From positions 1-28,656 of the IMG/VR virus record IMGVR_UViG_3300005613_000325: a DNA stretch of 28,656 nucleotides. One strand, 5' to 3'. Of the stretch, positions 21,728 to 28,656 are shown piece by piece. Position 1 is the stretch's first letter. Every line of letters begins with the position of its first letter. This DNA comes from a virus. Made by a program: the position numbers and the translations under genes. Below the pieces are notes generated by a model. The model ran no database searches. It had not been told where the DNA came from and saw only the letters and a list, made by a program, of their open reading frames with translations.

Positions 21728-22111
21728 ATGGAATATATTTACGACAATCTCGGTGGTCTGGGTGATTTTACCGTGACTTCTGTGAATACGTCTGGGACTA
21801 TTTACACGTTCACTATCGTAGATGCCTGCAAGAAGGTCAATACAAGCGTTAAGCTCTCGCGAGCCATCCTTGGTGATGCGATTGACCAGTTTATTGCTAC
21901 GAACCGTGCGGCCCTGAACACCAACGGTGATTCAGACGTTAAGGGCTCTGACGACTGGCCAGAACCTGGCAACGGCTTCAAAAACGTCACCTGGGAATTC
22001 GGTGGCTCTGATGGCAGTGGGCCAGCGGTAGCTACTATGGAACTCACAGCGACTACTAGCATTACGGCTGGCGACATCACTGTATCCGTTCCTTACGCAG
22101 ACGTTTTGTAA
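21728..22111 (+). CDS. Small tail protein, possibly tube-associated
   Basis: A 127-residue beta-rich protein with serine/threonine-rich repeats (VTSVNTSGTIYTFTIVD, MELTATTSITAGDITVSV). It uses the same ribosome site, base for base, as the tail tube gene (AGGAGATATACATTATG) and the same C-ending codons, so it is probably made in large amounts. It could be a decoration, a tail tube companion or a minor tube protein. Family not recognised. Confidence 0.6.
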   Translation: MEYIYDNLGGLGDFTVTSVNTSGTIYTFTIVDACKKVNTSVKLSRAILGDAIDQFIATNRAALNTNGDSDVKGSDDWPEPGNGFKNVTWEFGGSDGSGPAVATMELTATTSITAGDITVSVPYADVL

Positions 22112-22129
22112 GAAAGAGGATAACAGCCA

Positions 22130-22402
22130 ATGGCTACTTACGAGACCAAAGACATGGCACAGGCAGCTTACCTGTTTTGTCAACCTAACGGAGAGCTCAT
22201 CGGGCTTGAAGACAAGGGGGTCAGAACGGGTAGGAGCACTGTGTATTTCCAATTCTCCTTCTCCGACTTGTCGGAGGAGGGGGTTCGGAGTATGATATTA
22301 GATTATGCTAACGGCAACACCCTCGTTGACCCGTTGGACTACAACAATAAGATGGCAAGCCTTCGGGACTTGCTACACAGTCAATTAAACAAGCGTAGAT
22401 AA
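22130..22402 (+). CDS. Hypothetical 90-residue protein (DUF5659-like)
   Basis: Small protein beginning MATYETKDMAQAAYLFCQPNGELIG and ending with a basic tail (LHSQLNKRR). The opening Y/F-x-T-x-D-x-A-x-AAYL pattern resembles the small phage family DUF5659, but I recalled this from memory and am not sure. Ribosome site AGAGGATAACAGCCA precedes the ATG. Located between tail tube companion and chaperone genes; function unknown. Confidence 0.5.
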   Translation: MATYETKDMAQAAYLFCQPNGELIGLEDKGVRTGRSTVYFQFSFSDLSEEGVRSMILDYANGNTLVDPLDYNNKMASLRDLLHSQLNKRR

Positions 22403-22412
22403 GGAGTAGGAT

Positions 22413-22910
22413 ATGGGTAGTAAGAATACGATTCCCACAGAATCGGGGCCGAATAGCCCGAATAACATAGAGATATTACAGCGTCTTGCCAATGCCGGTG
22501 AGCCTGCCCGATTAAAGGTATTGGGCGATATGGAGGTACGTGTCAGAGAGCCTAGTGTTCAGATGCTGCCTTATATTCTTGAGAAGGTACAGCCTCTTTT
22601 GGCGTTTAATATGGAAGATAGAACAATTCCCCAGCTAATTGCGGGCCTATTGCAGAAAGAAGAAACCAAAGACATTCTTCTCTATTTCGCTCGGCACCTA
22701 ACATATGTTGACGGGGAAATCCTACCTAACGAGGTGTTTGAGGCTATGGGAGCGTCCGACTGGGTAGCCTGGGCGGTTGCCTTCAAAGAGGCCCTTCATT
22801 GGGAGGAGCTTAAAGCAAATTTTTCTCTTCTTGTCCCACCGGAAGCTCTAAGCGAACTAAAAAGAATCGCCCAGGTGGAGACAGCCCAGGAGGAAAGTCT
22901 AACACAATAG
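22413..22910 (+). CDS. Tail assembly chaperone, zero-frame product (G-like)
   Basis: A 165-residue protein preceding the tape measure gene, the standard position of the lambda G product. N-terminal half helical (VRVREPSVQMLPYILEKVQPLLAF), and the product stops at TAG after ESLTQ. The same gene probably also makes a longer fusion by slipping -1 at A-AAT-TTT (22817-22823). Chaperones of this type bind the tape measure protein and recruit tail tube subunits, then leave. A strong ribosome site AAGGAGTAGGAT precedes the ATG. Confidence 0.72.
   Translation: MGSKNTIPTESGPNSPNNIEILQRLANAGEPARLKVLGDMEVRVREPSVQMLPYILEKVQPLLAFNMEDRTIPQLIAGLLQKEETKDILLYFARHLTYVDGEILPNEVFEAMGASDWVAWAVAFKEALHWEELKANFSLLVPPEALSELKRIAQVETAQEESLTQ
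22817..22823 (+). other. Slippery heptamer for -1 frameshift
   Basis: In the zero frame the codons read GCA AAT TTT TCT, giving A-AAT-TTT, a heptamer of the X-XXY-YYZ type. After slipping back one base the frame stays open through the zero-frame stop at 22908 and on to 23197. Confidence 0.6.
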
Positions 22911-23197
22911 ACTACATTTGTGAGCAGTTTGCGGCAGAATATGGTTGGAGCCTGCCGGAAATACTAAATTTAACTTTTTTCCAACTACAGCACTTAGGGG
23001 AGTGTATGGCAGCCCGAAAGGGCAACGAAAATTCACTCCTTTTGCGGATTACGCGGGTGGCACAAGCCGACGGCAAGGCCTTCGAGGACTTTGAAAAAAG
23101 CCTACACCCCGTGAAATCCCGGCAACAACCGACGGCAGCAATGGCAGCAGCACCGGCCTCCACGAGCGCACTCCCAGAGGGTATCATAATGGGATAG
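22823..23197 (+). CDS. Tail assembly chaperone extension (T-like), made by -1 frameshift
   Basis: The -1 frame after the slip encodes about 124 residues: a basic, glycine-rich linker (SKRTKKNRPGGDSPGGKSN) and then IDYICEQFAAEYGWSLPEILNLTFFQLQHL, which looks like a real folded chaperone extension (YGWSL-x-EI-x-x-LT-x-x-QL). Apart from an internal ATG at 23006 there is no good start within this frame, so expression by frameshift is the simplest reading; the fusion would be about 261 residues. The corresponding G-GT arrangement is widespread in long-tailed phages. An A-rich stretch (CTA AAA AGA) at about 22863-22871 is a second possible slip site. Confidence 0.65.
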   Translation, partial: FSSCPTGSSKRTKKNRPGGDSPGGKSNTIDYICEQFAAEYGWSLPEILNLTFFQLQHLGECMAARKGNENSLLLRITRVAQADGKAFEDFEKSLHPVKSRQQPTAAMAAAPASTSALPEGIIMG

Positions 23198-23232
23198 CTC
23201 GTGGGGGCCAGACCCCTTAAATCGGAGAAGAT

Positions 23233-26200
23233 ATGGCTAAGAATCTGATTACCATTGGTGCTGATATTAAGAATGCTCTTAACGCTATTACGGCCCTGAC
23301 GAAAAGGGTAAACGAGTTAGATAAGGCAGTCGCGGCCTCAGAGAAGACGAATAAAACAGCGTCTAAGACCTCCAAGGAATCTGCAAATGCCAATAATGCG
23401 GAGGCCTCCGCGGTTAAAAAAGCGACGACCGCACACAAGAGTAAGGCAAAGGCCCTCACCGAAGAGGAAAAGGCACAAAAAGCTCTTCAGGAGATGAACC
23501 GCCGAACGGTGCTTGGTCTCTCTCGCTACGCCAAAACATCTAGAGAGTTGGTAAAGTCTCTCCGTAGTATTGGCACCACTAAGGCAGAATTCAAGGCTGT
23601 TTCTGACGCTATTCGCAAGTCCGGCCTCTCGCTGGACAAGTTCTACGAATCCACCATTAAGACTAACGGTGCGGCAACTAAACAAGCCCTCATAGTCAAG
23701 TCTTTGGCTATGAAGTATAACGAGCTAACGGCCACTAAGATGCAGGCGTTAGCAGCCTCGCAGAAGCAAATAGAAGAGAACCGCAAGCTTAATCTTCAGG
23801 TTCAGAAGAATGCTGCCCTGGTCAACGAGGGCACAGTCAGCCTGAAGAAATATCTCACTGCCATGGGGTCTTCTCACCTCATTCGACAGGCTACGGAATC
23901 TCTGAAGAAGAACTTCAAGACAGTCCAAGAAGCAAGGGACGCTTATGGTCAGTTGACAAAGAGTGCCAGTGCGGCAAGAATGGCTATTGAAGCCGCTTTG
24001 CGGACATTTGAGAAGAAAGCTGCTCAAAGGGCTGCGGCAAGAGCAGAAGCATTAAACGCCTCTCTAATGAAGACTCAGAAAGTAGTCCACCCCCTTATAC
24101 GTAATATTAAGAGGTATACGGATTACTTACGCAGGCTATCAAGTGAGTCTGGCAGAGCAAAGGGTATCCTTTATAAGTTTGCCAAGGGATTGGATATGAC
24201 CGCAGTTGCGGCAGTAAAAGCCAGTGCTGGGATAAAGACCCTTACCGGTCGGATGAAGATGCTCGCTGCTACTGCCAAATCACGAGTAGGAAGTATGGTA
24301 GGCGGGTTAGAGGGTTTCGGGGTACGCTTGAAGTCTATCGGCTCCGCTATCACAACAGTGCGAACCGCCCTCTTTACGCTTAGTGTGGTGAGCGGCATGG
24401 TCTTTGGGCCTATGATTAAGCAGGGGATGGCATTTGAGAAAACGATGTCCTCGGTTAAGGCGGTTGTGGACGACCTAAAGACAGATAGCAAAGAGGCGGC
24501 AAATGGATTTAAATTAACTGCTGAGGAGATACGCAATGCCGGGGGTGAAGCAAACGCCATCTTCGCAGAGATGAATACACGAGCTAAGGAGCTGGGAGCA
24601 ACAACACGTTACACGGCATCTGAAGTAGCTGAGGCTATGCGATTCCTTGGCGTTGCGGGTTTTGAGGCCAAGCAAGTCTTTGACGGAGTAGAAAGCACGC
24701 TTACGCTCGCAGCGGCAGGGGAAGTGGACCTCGCCACGGCAGCCGAACTCGCGGCAGACTCTATTAACGCCTTTAAGCTCTCCGCACAGGATGTAAACCG
24801 AGTAGCAGACGTATTAGCTCAAACAGCCGCCAGCAGTAACACTACGGTAGATAAGCTCCAGGAATCCTTCAAGTACGCAGCCTCGGTCGGTGCCAGCACT
24901 GGTCAGTCTATCGAGCAGGTCTCCATAGCCTTGGGGGCAATGGCAAATAGTGGTATCAAAGCCACACTAGCTGGTACAGGTCTTTCGCAGGTTATGATTA
25001 AACTTGTGAAGGGCGGCAAGAATGTGAGGATGGTAGCCAAGAAGTATGGGATTGAACTAGACAGAATCAATCCCACAATGGTTAGCATTATTGACATTAT
25101 CAAGGTATTCAAAGAAGAAGCTGTATCTGCTGGTGATGTGATGGACATGTTTGGTGTCCGTGCCGGTCGTGCTCTGATGACGCTTGTTAATACTAGCTCC
25201 GATACTCTTAATACTCTCAGCGAGAAAATCAATAACAGCTTCGGTGTGGCACTAGAACAAGCTGCTATCCGCTTGGACAACGTGTCTGGTGCCTTTACTA
25301 TCCTGAAGTCGCGGTTTGAGACTTTGAATATTGAGATATTCGAGGCAATTAAAGAGGACTTGCGGGAATGGATTGAGTGGGCACAAGACGCTATTACTAT
25401 TACCATTGAGTGGGTAAAAGCCAACAAGGAGCTAGTAGCATCTTATGCGGAAATGGGGATTAAGATTCTAGCAATAGTAGTACCCCTCACCGCTTTGGTA
25501 GCGGTATTGGGTAATTTAATCTCCGCTATGGGGAGTATTCTGTCTCTGATAACCCCAATCATATCTGGGTTAAGTGAGATTACTGGCATTACGGCGGCAT
25601 GGGCAGCCGCGGGGACAGGACTAGTAGCTAAGATAACGGCTATCGGCAGTGCGTTAATGTCTCTAACGGGTTGGTTAGCCCCTTTAGTTGCCATTGGTAC
25701 GTTAATTTACGAAAATTGGGAAGATTTCACCGACTTAATTCAACAATCATGGAGCTCGGTAATCAAGCCCATTTTCATGATGTTTATAGCGGCGATTAAA
25801 GGCATTTGGGATAATATTTCTACGGGTTGGGCCTTTTTATCCAAAGCCTTTGGTGGGATGGTAAGGTCTGTCACTAAGTTAGTCGCCGCGTTTAAGCCTC
25901 TATTTTTGCTTCTGAAGCCCCTCGGTTATCTTCTTGGGACTGTATTAGGGCAGGCATTCAATGTGTTGGGCTACGCCATAGGTGGGGTAATGGACCTCAT
26001 CTCAAAGTTAGCGGACTTGGTATCTTATTTGTTATCGCCTCTTACAAACTTGGCCAGGGCTTTTGGGCTGATTAAGGATAAGTATTCAGACTTAAATAAA
26101 TCTACGGATGATTTTGTTAAGAGGTCTAAAGCTATTTTGAAGGCTTTAGAGTCGGAGGAGGACCAAGCAAACAAGACAGCCGTCGCCCTAAACAAGAAGA

Positions 26201-28656
26201 ATAAGGCGGAGAGGGGGGATATAGACCCAGATGATGCGGAAGGCACTAAATCTGCATTAGGCCTCTCTGAAGGAGCCAGTAAAGAGAGGGTCTTAGAGGG
26301 ATTAGCCGGGGATGTAGAGGGATTTGACGAGGGGTCTACATCCTTTAAGCAGTTAGAGGCTGCCACCGCCCTAGTGAAAAAGAGGTTTGGAGATGTCTTA
26401 GAGAATCGAGAGAACGAGGTCTACGCTATATTACGTGACCAGTTCACTTATACAAAAGAATCTACGAGGAAGCTGGCGAAACATTTGGTTAGGGGTAGCG
26501 CAGAGACGGCAGCCTATGTGGAAAATTTGCTTCTAACGAAAGCCACCAGGCGAACCGATACCCCTTTTAGGAGTCTTAGGAGTAGTTTTTCTCCCATAGG
26601 CCTACATCAGGACGGGAGTTATGCAGGAGAGACCAACGACTTCTTGCGGGAATTGCGGGGAGCTTCTGGCAGGGGTATGCAAGGTAACGACTACGCTGAT
26701 GTTGTAGGCTCCGCAGAAGAGCGGTTAGGGCAGACAGTCGCGGTAGAGAAGAAGACCGGAGAGCGGCTAGAGGACGCAAAGGAGCTTGGCCGCAATTTAA
26801 AAGATAGAATAAAAAACACACAAACTCTGATAGGCCTACTAGAGAGAAAGAGCACTCTGGCAGAAGTAGAGATGCGTGACCTCTCTAAGCTCCACGGTAT
26901 GTATGAGGATGGAAATCTCCTTAGTATTGAGGGATTACGAAAATCTACTGCGGAGTTAGATAAATTACTAGAAAAACTGAAAAAAGGGCAAGAAGCTTTA
27001 AATAAGGCAGGCAAGCGGGACAGAGAGTTAGATGCTACTATTGCCGCCCTTGAGGGTATGGGGAGTGTAATAACCCAGAATATTGGGCGGTATGAGGACC
27101 TCTTCGCCACTATGGGGCTCGGCAAGGGCGCGGACTTTGATAAGGTCCTTGGTAAGGCAGTAGACGCGAAGGCTCAAGAGACAGCCGCAGCAGTCACGTA
27201 CAATAAGAACCTCAACGAAGAAAAAGAGATTAAGCAACAACTTAATTCTCTTGAGTCTAAACGTGCAGATATATCCGAGGAAGCCACTGACCAACTACTC
27301 TCTGATTCTGATAAGAAGCTCGCGGCTATGGAACGTGAGAGAGAAGCAAAAGTAGAAGCACTAGAATTAGAGCGTACTCTTCTGTTGAGACAGGAGGTTA
27401 TCCGTAAGGAGCAATTAGACGCTGACATAAAGCGGGAGCAGGCCGCCGCCTCCGCCGCTTTAGATAGGGGAGATACCACTGAGCATCTGTCTCGAATGCA
27501 GACTATGGCCAGTCTGCGAGAGAATTATAACAGGGATAGCGAGAAATCCGCCGAGAGGCTTGTCGAAATAAAAAAGACATTAGATAATGTTGAGGCGGAG
27601 GCCCATGTCAAGAGAATGGGCGAGATTCAGGCGGAGGCCGACAGGAAGTCACAGGCCTTAAAAAAAGAGCAAATAGAAAAAGAAAAACTCCATAAAGAAG
27701 AGCTAAAGAGGATTAAAGACCTCCAAGACCGCGAAGAGAACAGACAATCTCTTATCTTGCGTGCGGCAGTGATTCGTATGAAGAAAGAAGGAAGACTCTA
27801 CAAAGCGCAACAATTCCAGAATATTCAGGATACCATGGCGTTTGAGCGGCAGATGAAGACGGCCTTTAGTACAGAAGGTCTAACTCCTGAGCAGGCGGCA
27901 AGGGTACAAAAACAAGCCGAAGCATTCCGACAGGAGTTTAAACTCACACAAGGGGAACGACTTCGTGCGGCAAAGGATAAACAGCAGGGCGTCCGAGAAA
28001 CCCCTAGTATGCTAGAGAAGGAGGCAGACCTCCAACGGGACATAACCTCACAGATAGCCGAACAGGTTAACTCTGTAGAGGACATGCTGATGTTGTACGT
28101 GGCCATTGCCCGTGTGCGTGATATGCAGGAGCGTAGGGCTTTACAGGGGGCGAGGGATTTAGCCAATACGGAGATGAAGGTAATCAATCTTCGTAAGCGA
28201 GCTGCGGCAGCTCCCGGCAATGAGGGTATTGAAAGGCAGTTATTTTTAGCTGAGCGAGAATATCAGGCAAAGCAGCCTTTGGCGAGAGCCCGCTATAATC
28301 AGGCCGGGGCCACAATGCAAGAGGGCGGAGCAGCAAATCTCCAAGCTGCTATTGATGTGTTAGGCGGAAATCAGGACGCTAACGCACAGAATGTACGTAT
28401 AATGGGCGGGGAAGCAGGACAGGCTTTGGCCGGTTCTTTACCCTCCCCACTGCCCGTTAAGGTAGTAAATACTGGTGAGATTAAGGCTTCTATCCCAGAG
28501 GCAGGCGATGCTCCGGCTGCGGGCCCCCCTTCGGCTATCGAGAAGACCGCACAGGCCGCGGCAGGGGCTTCACCGCCACCAGCAGGAGCAGCGCCGACCG
28601 GGTATGCAGCGGCAGGGGCGCCCCACAGAAGGGAATGCGCGGAGAGTGGACCTGGG
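23233..28656 (+). CDS. Tape measure protein (TP901-type), partial
   Basis: Opens at MAKNLITIGADIKNALNAIT with GGAGAAGAT as ribosome site and stays open for 1,808 codons to the window edge, so the C terminus is missing. Residues about 396-690 form the TP901 core (FEKTMSSVKAVVDDL, TRYTASEVAEAMRFLGVAGF, GIKATLAGTGLSQVMIKL). Hydrophobic helices follow at about 737-830 (MGIKILAIVVPLTALVAVLGNLI and neighbours), then a very long charged coiled coil to about residue 1690 and a Pro/Ala/Gly-rich end. The length sets the tail length; over 1,800 residues would give a tail longer than about 270 nm at the usual 1.5 angstrom per residue. A small GGGG/CCCC hairpin lies just upstream. Confidence 0.88.
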   Translation, partial: MAKNLITIGADIKNALNAITALTKRVNELDKAVAASEKTNKTASKTSKESANANNAEASAVKKATTAHKSKAKALTEEEKAQKALQEMNRRTVLGLSRYAKTSRELVKSLRSIGTTKAEFKAVSDAIRKSGLSLDKFYESTIKTNGAATKQALIVKSLAMKYNELTATKMQALAASQKQIEENRKLNLQVQKNAALVNEGTVSLKKYLTAMGSSHLIRQATESLKKNFKTVQEARDAYGQLTKSASAARMAIEAALRTFEKKAAQRAAARAEALNASLMKTQKVVHPLIRNIKRYTDYLRRLSSESGRAKGILYKFAKGLDMTAVAAVKASAGIKTLTGRMKMLAATAKSRVGSMVGGLEGFGVRLKSIGSAITTVRTALFTLSVVSGMVFGPMIKQGMAFEKTMSSVKAVVDDLKTDSKEAANGFKLTAEEIRNAGGEANAIFAEMNTRAKELGATTRYTASEVAEAMRFLGVAGFEAKQVFDGVESTLTLAAAGEVDLATAAELAADSINAFKLSAQDVNRVADVLAQTAASSNTTVDKLQESFKYAASVGASTGQSIEQVSIALGAMANSGIKATLAGTGLSQVMIKLVKGGKNVRMVAKKYGIELDRINPTMVSIIDIIKVFKEEAVSAGDVMDMFGVRAGRALMTLVNTSSDTLNTLSEKINNSFGVALEQAAIRLDNVSGAFTILKSRFETLNIEIFEAIKEDLREWIEWAQDAITITIEWVKANKELVASYAEMGIKILAIVVPLTALVAVLGNLISAMGSILSLITPIISGLSEITGITAAWAAAGTGLVAKITAIGSALMSLTGWLAPLVAIGTLIYENWEDFTDLIQQSWSSVIKPIFMMFIAAIKGIWDNISTGWAFLSKAFGGMVRSVTKLVAAFKPLFLLLKPLGYLLGTVLGQAFNVLGYAIGGVMDLISKLADLVSYLLSPLTNLARAFGLIKDKYSDLNKSTDDFVKRSKAILKALESEEDQANKTAVALNKKNKAERGDIDPDDAEGTKSALGLSEGASKERVLEGLAGDVEGFDEGSTSFKQLEAATALVKKRFGDVLENRENEVYAILRDQFTYTKESTRKLAKHLVRGSAETAAYVENLLLTKATRRTDTPFRSLRSSFSPIGLHQDGSYAGETNDFLRELRGASGRGMQGNDYADVVGSAEERLGQTVAVEKKTGERLEDAKELGRNLKDRIKNTQTLIGLLERKSTLAEVEMRDLSKLHGMYEDGNLLSIEGLRKSTAELDKLLEKLKKGQEALNKAGKRDRELDATIAALEGMGSVITQNIGRYEDLFATMGLGKGADFDKVLGKAVDAKAQETAAAVTYNKNLNEEKEIKQQLNSLESKRADISEEATDQLLSDSDKKLAAMEREREAKVEALELERTLLLRQEVIRKEQLDADIKREQAAASAALDRGDTTEHLSRMQTMASLRENYNRDSEKSAERLVEIKKTLDNVEAEAHVKRMGEIQAEADRKSQALKKEQIEKEKLHKEELKRIKDLQDREENRQSLILRAAVIRMKKEGRLYKAQQFQNIQDTMAFERQMKTAFSTEGLTPEQAARVQKQAEAFRQEFKLTQGERLRAAKDKQQGVRETPSMLEKEADLQRDITSQIAEQVNSVEDMLMLYVAIARVRDMQERRALQGARDLANTEMKVINLRKRAAAAPGNEGIERQLFLAEREYQAKQPLARARYNQAGATMQEGGAANLQAAIDVLGGNQDANAQNVRIMGGEAGQALAGSLPSPLPVKVVNTGEIKASIPEAGDAPAAGPPSAIEKTAQAAAGASPPPAGAAPTGYAAAGAPHRRECAESGPG

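Larger units (their letters stand above)
4..28209 (+). repeat. Dispersed directional heptamer TGCGGCA, 36 copies
   Basis: By eye, TGCGGCA starts at 4, 640, 1654, 2110, 2197, 3526, 3570, 3705, 4401, 4913, 5034, 5309, 5889, 6369, 7062, 7119, 8607, 9861, 10433, 10901, 11598, 11727, 12360, 13962, 17274, 19551, 20756, 21518, 22930, 23670, 23970, 24033, 24207, 27772, 27966 and 28203. The reverse complement TGCCGCA starts only at 1276, 2843 and 5667. Inside genes it is read as Ala-Ala (24 times), Cys-Gly (6) and x-Arg-Gln (3); three copies (4, 640, 4913) lie outside confident genes. The next base is a purine in 31 of 36 copies. Copies are densest before position 14000 and absent from 13969-17273 and 24214-27771. 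Function unknown; Chi-like, priming or processing signals are possibilities. Confidence 0.85.

Noticed and set aside
24171-28220. Long minus-strand frames inside the tape measure gene
   Set aside because: They mirror the helical, alanine- and lysine-rich tape measure frame; no ribosome sites and serine/leucine-rich composition typical of antisense shadows.
1-28656. CRISPR arrays, insertion sequences, rRNA and attachment sites
   Set aside because: No evenly spaced repeats, transposase genes or rRNA segments were seen; no integrase or core repeat supports an attachment site.

Overview
The window is a contiguous piece of a tailed double-stranded DNA phage or prophage (Caudoviricetes). All supported genes lie on the + strand in the usual order: small accessory genes, tRNAs, small and large terminase, portal, head morphogenesis, protease/scaffold, major capsid, connectors, tail tube, frameshifted tail chaperone and tape measure. 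The long tape measure (over 1,800 codons and still open at the window edge), together with a tail tube, chaperone and terminator-like gene and no sheath gene, suggests a long-tailed siphovirus. Perfect or near-perfect sigma70-type promoters and strong Shine-Dalgarno sites point to a bacterial host. I cannot name the host or the phage from the sequence.

Layout. 1-2738: tiny, often cysteine-rich accessory genes, including an HExxH metallopeptidase-like gene. 2738-3088: a tRNA cluster with normal Ile(TAT) and Asn(GTT) genes and two abnormal tRNA-like genes. 3093-5524: small genes, a lysine-rich protein, a lone HigA-like regulator, a structured non-coding stretch and a terminator. 5554-8658: terS and terL, the latter interrupted in its Walker A motif by what reads as a class 3 intein. 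8680-11853: an accessory block between terminase and portal with a metallophosphoesterase, a shortened guanylate-kinase-like protein, an acidic protein and a DNA methyltransferase. 12042-16745: portal, Mu F-like head protein, and a prohead protease with an in-frame internal start for a separate scaffold. 16804-21168: capsid protein, a family 9 glycosyltransferase, then connector and neck genes. 21185-28656: tail tube, a second small tail protein, chaperones joined by a -1 frameshift, and the 5' part of the tape measure gene.

The strongest unexplained signal spans the whole window. The heptamer TGCGGCA occurs 36 times on the + strand and only 3 times on the - strand, against about 1.75 expected per strand with equal base frequencies. 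It is read in all three codon frames and also occurs outside genes, and the flanking bases are strongly specific, so it looks like a DNA- or RNA-level signal with a fixed direction. A second dispersed element is a 17-18 bp near-palindrome of the form TGTGnAATnnATTnCACA. It occurs four times, each just upstream of a start codon, and looks like a phage operator.
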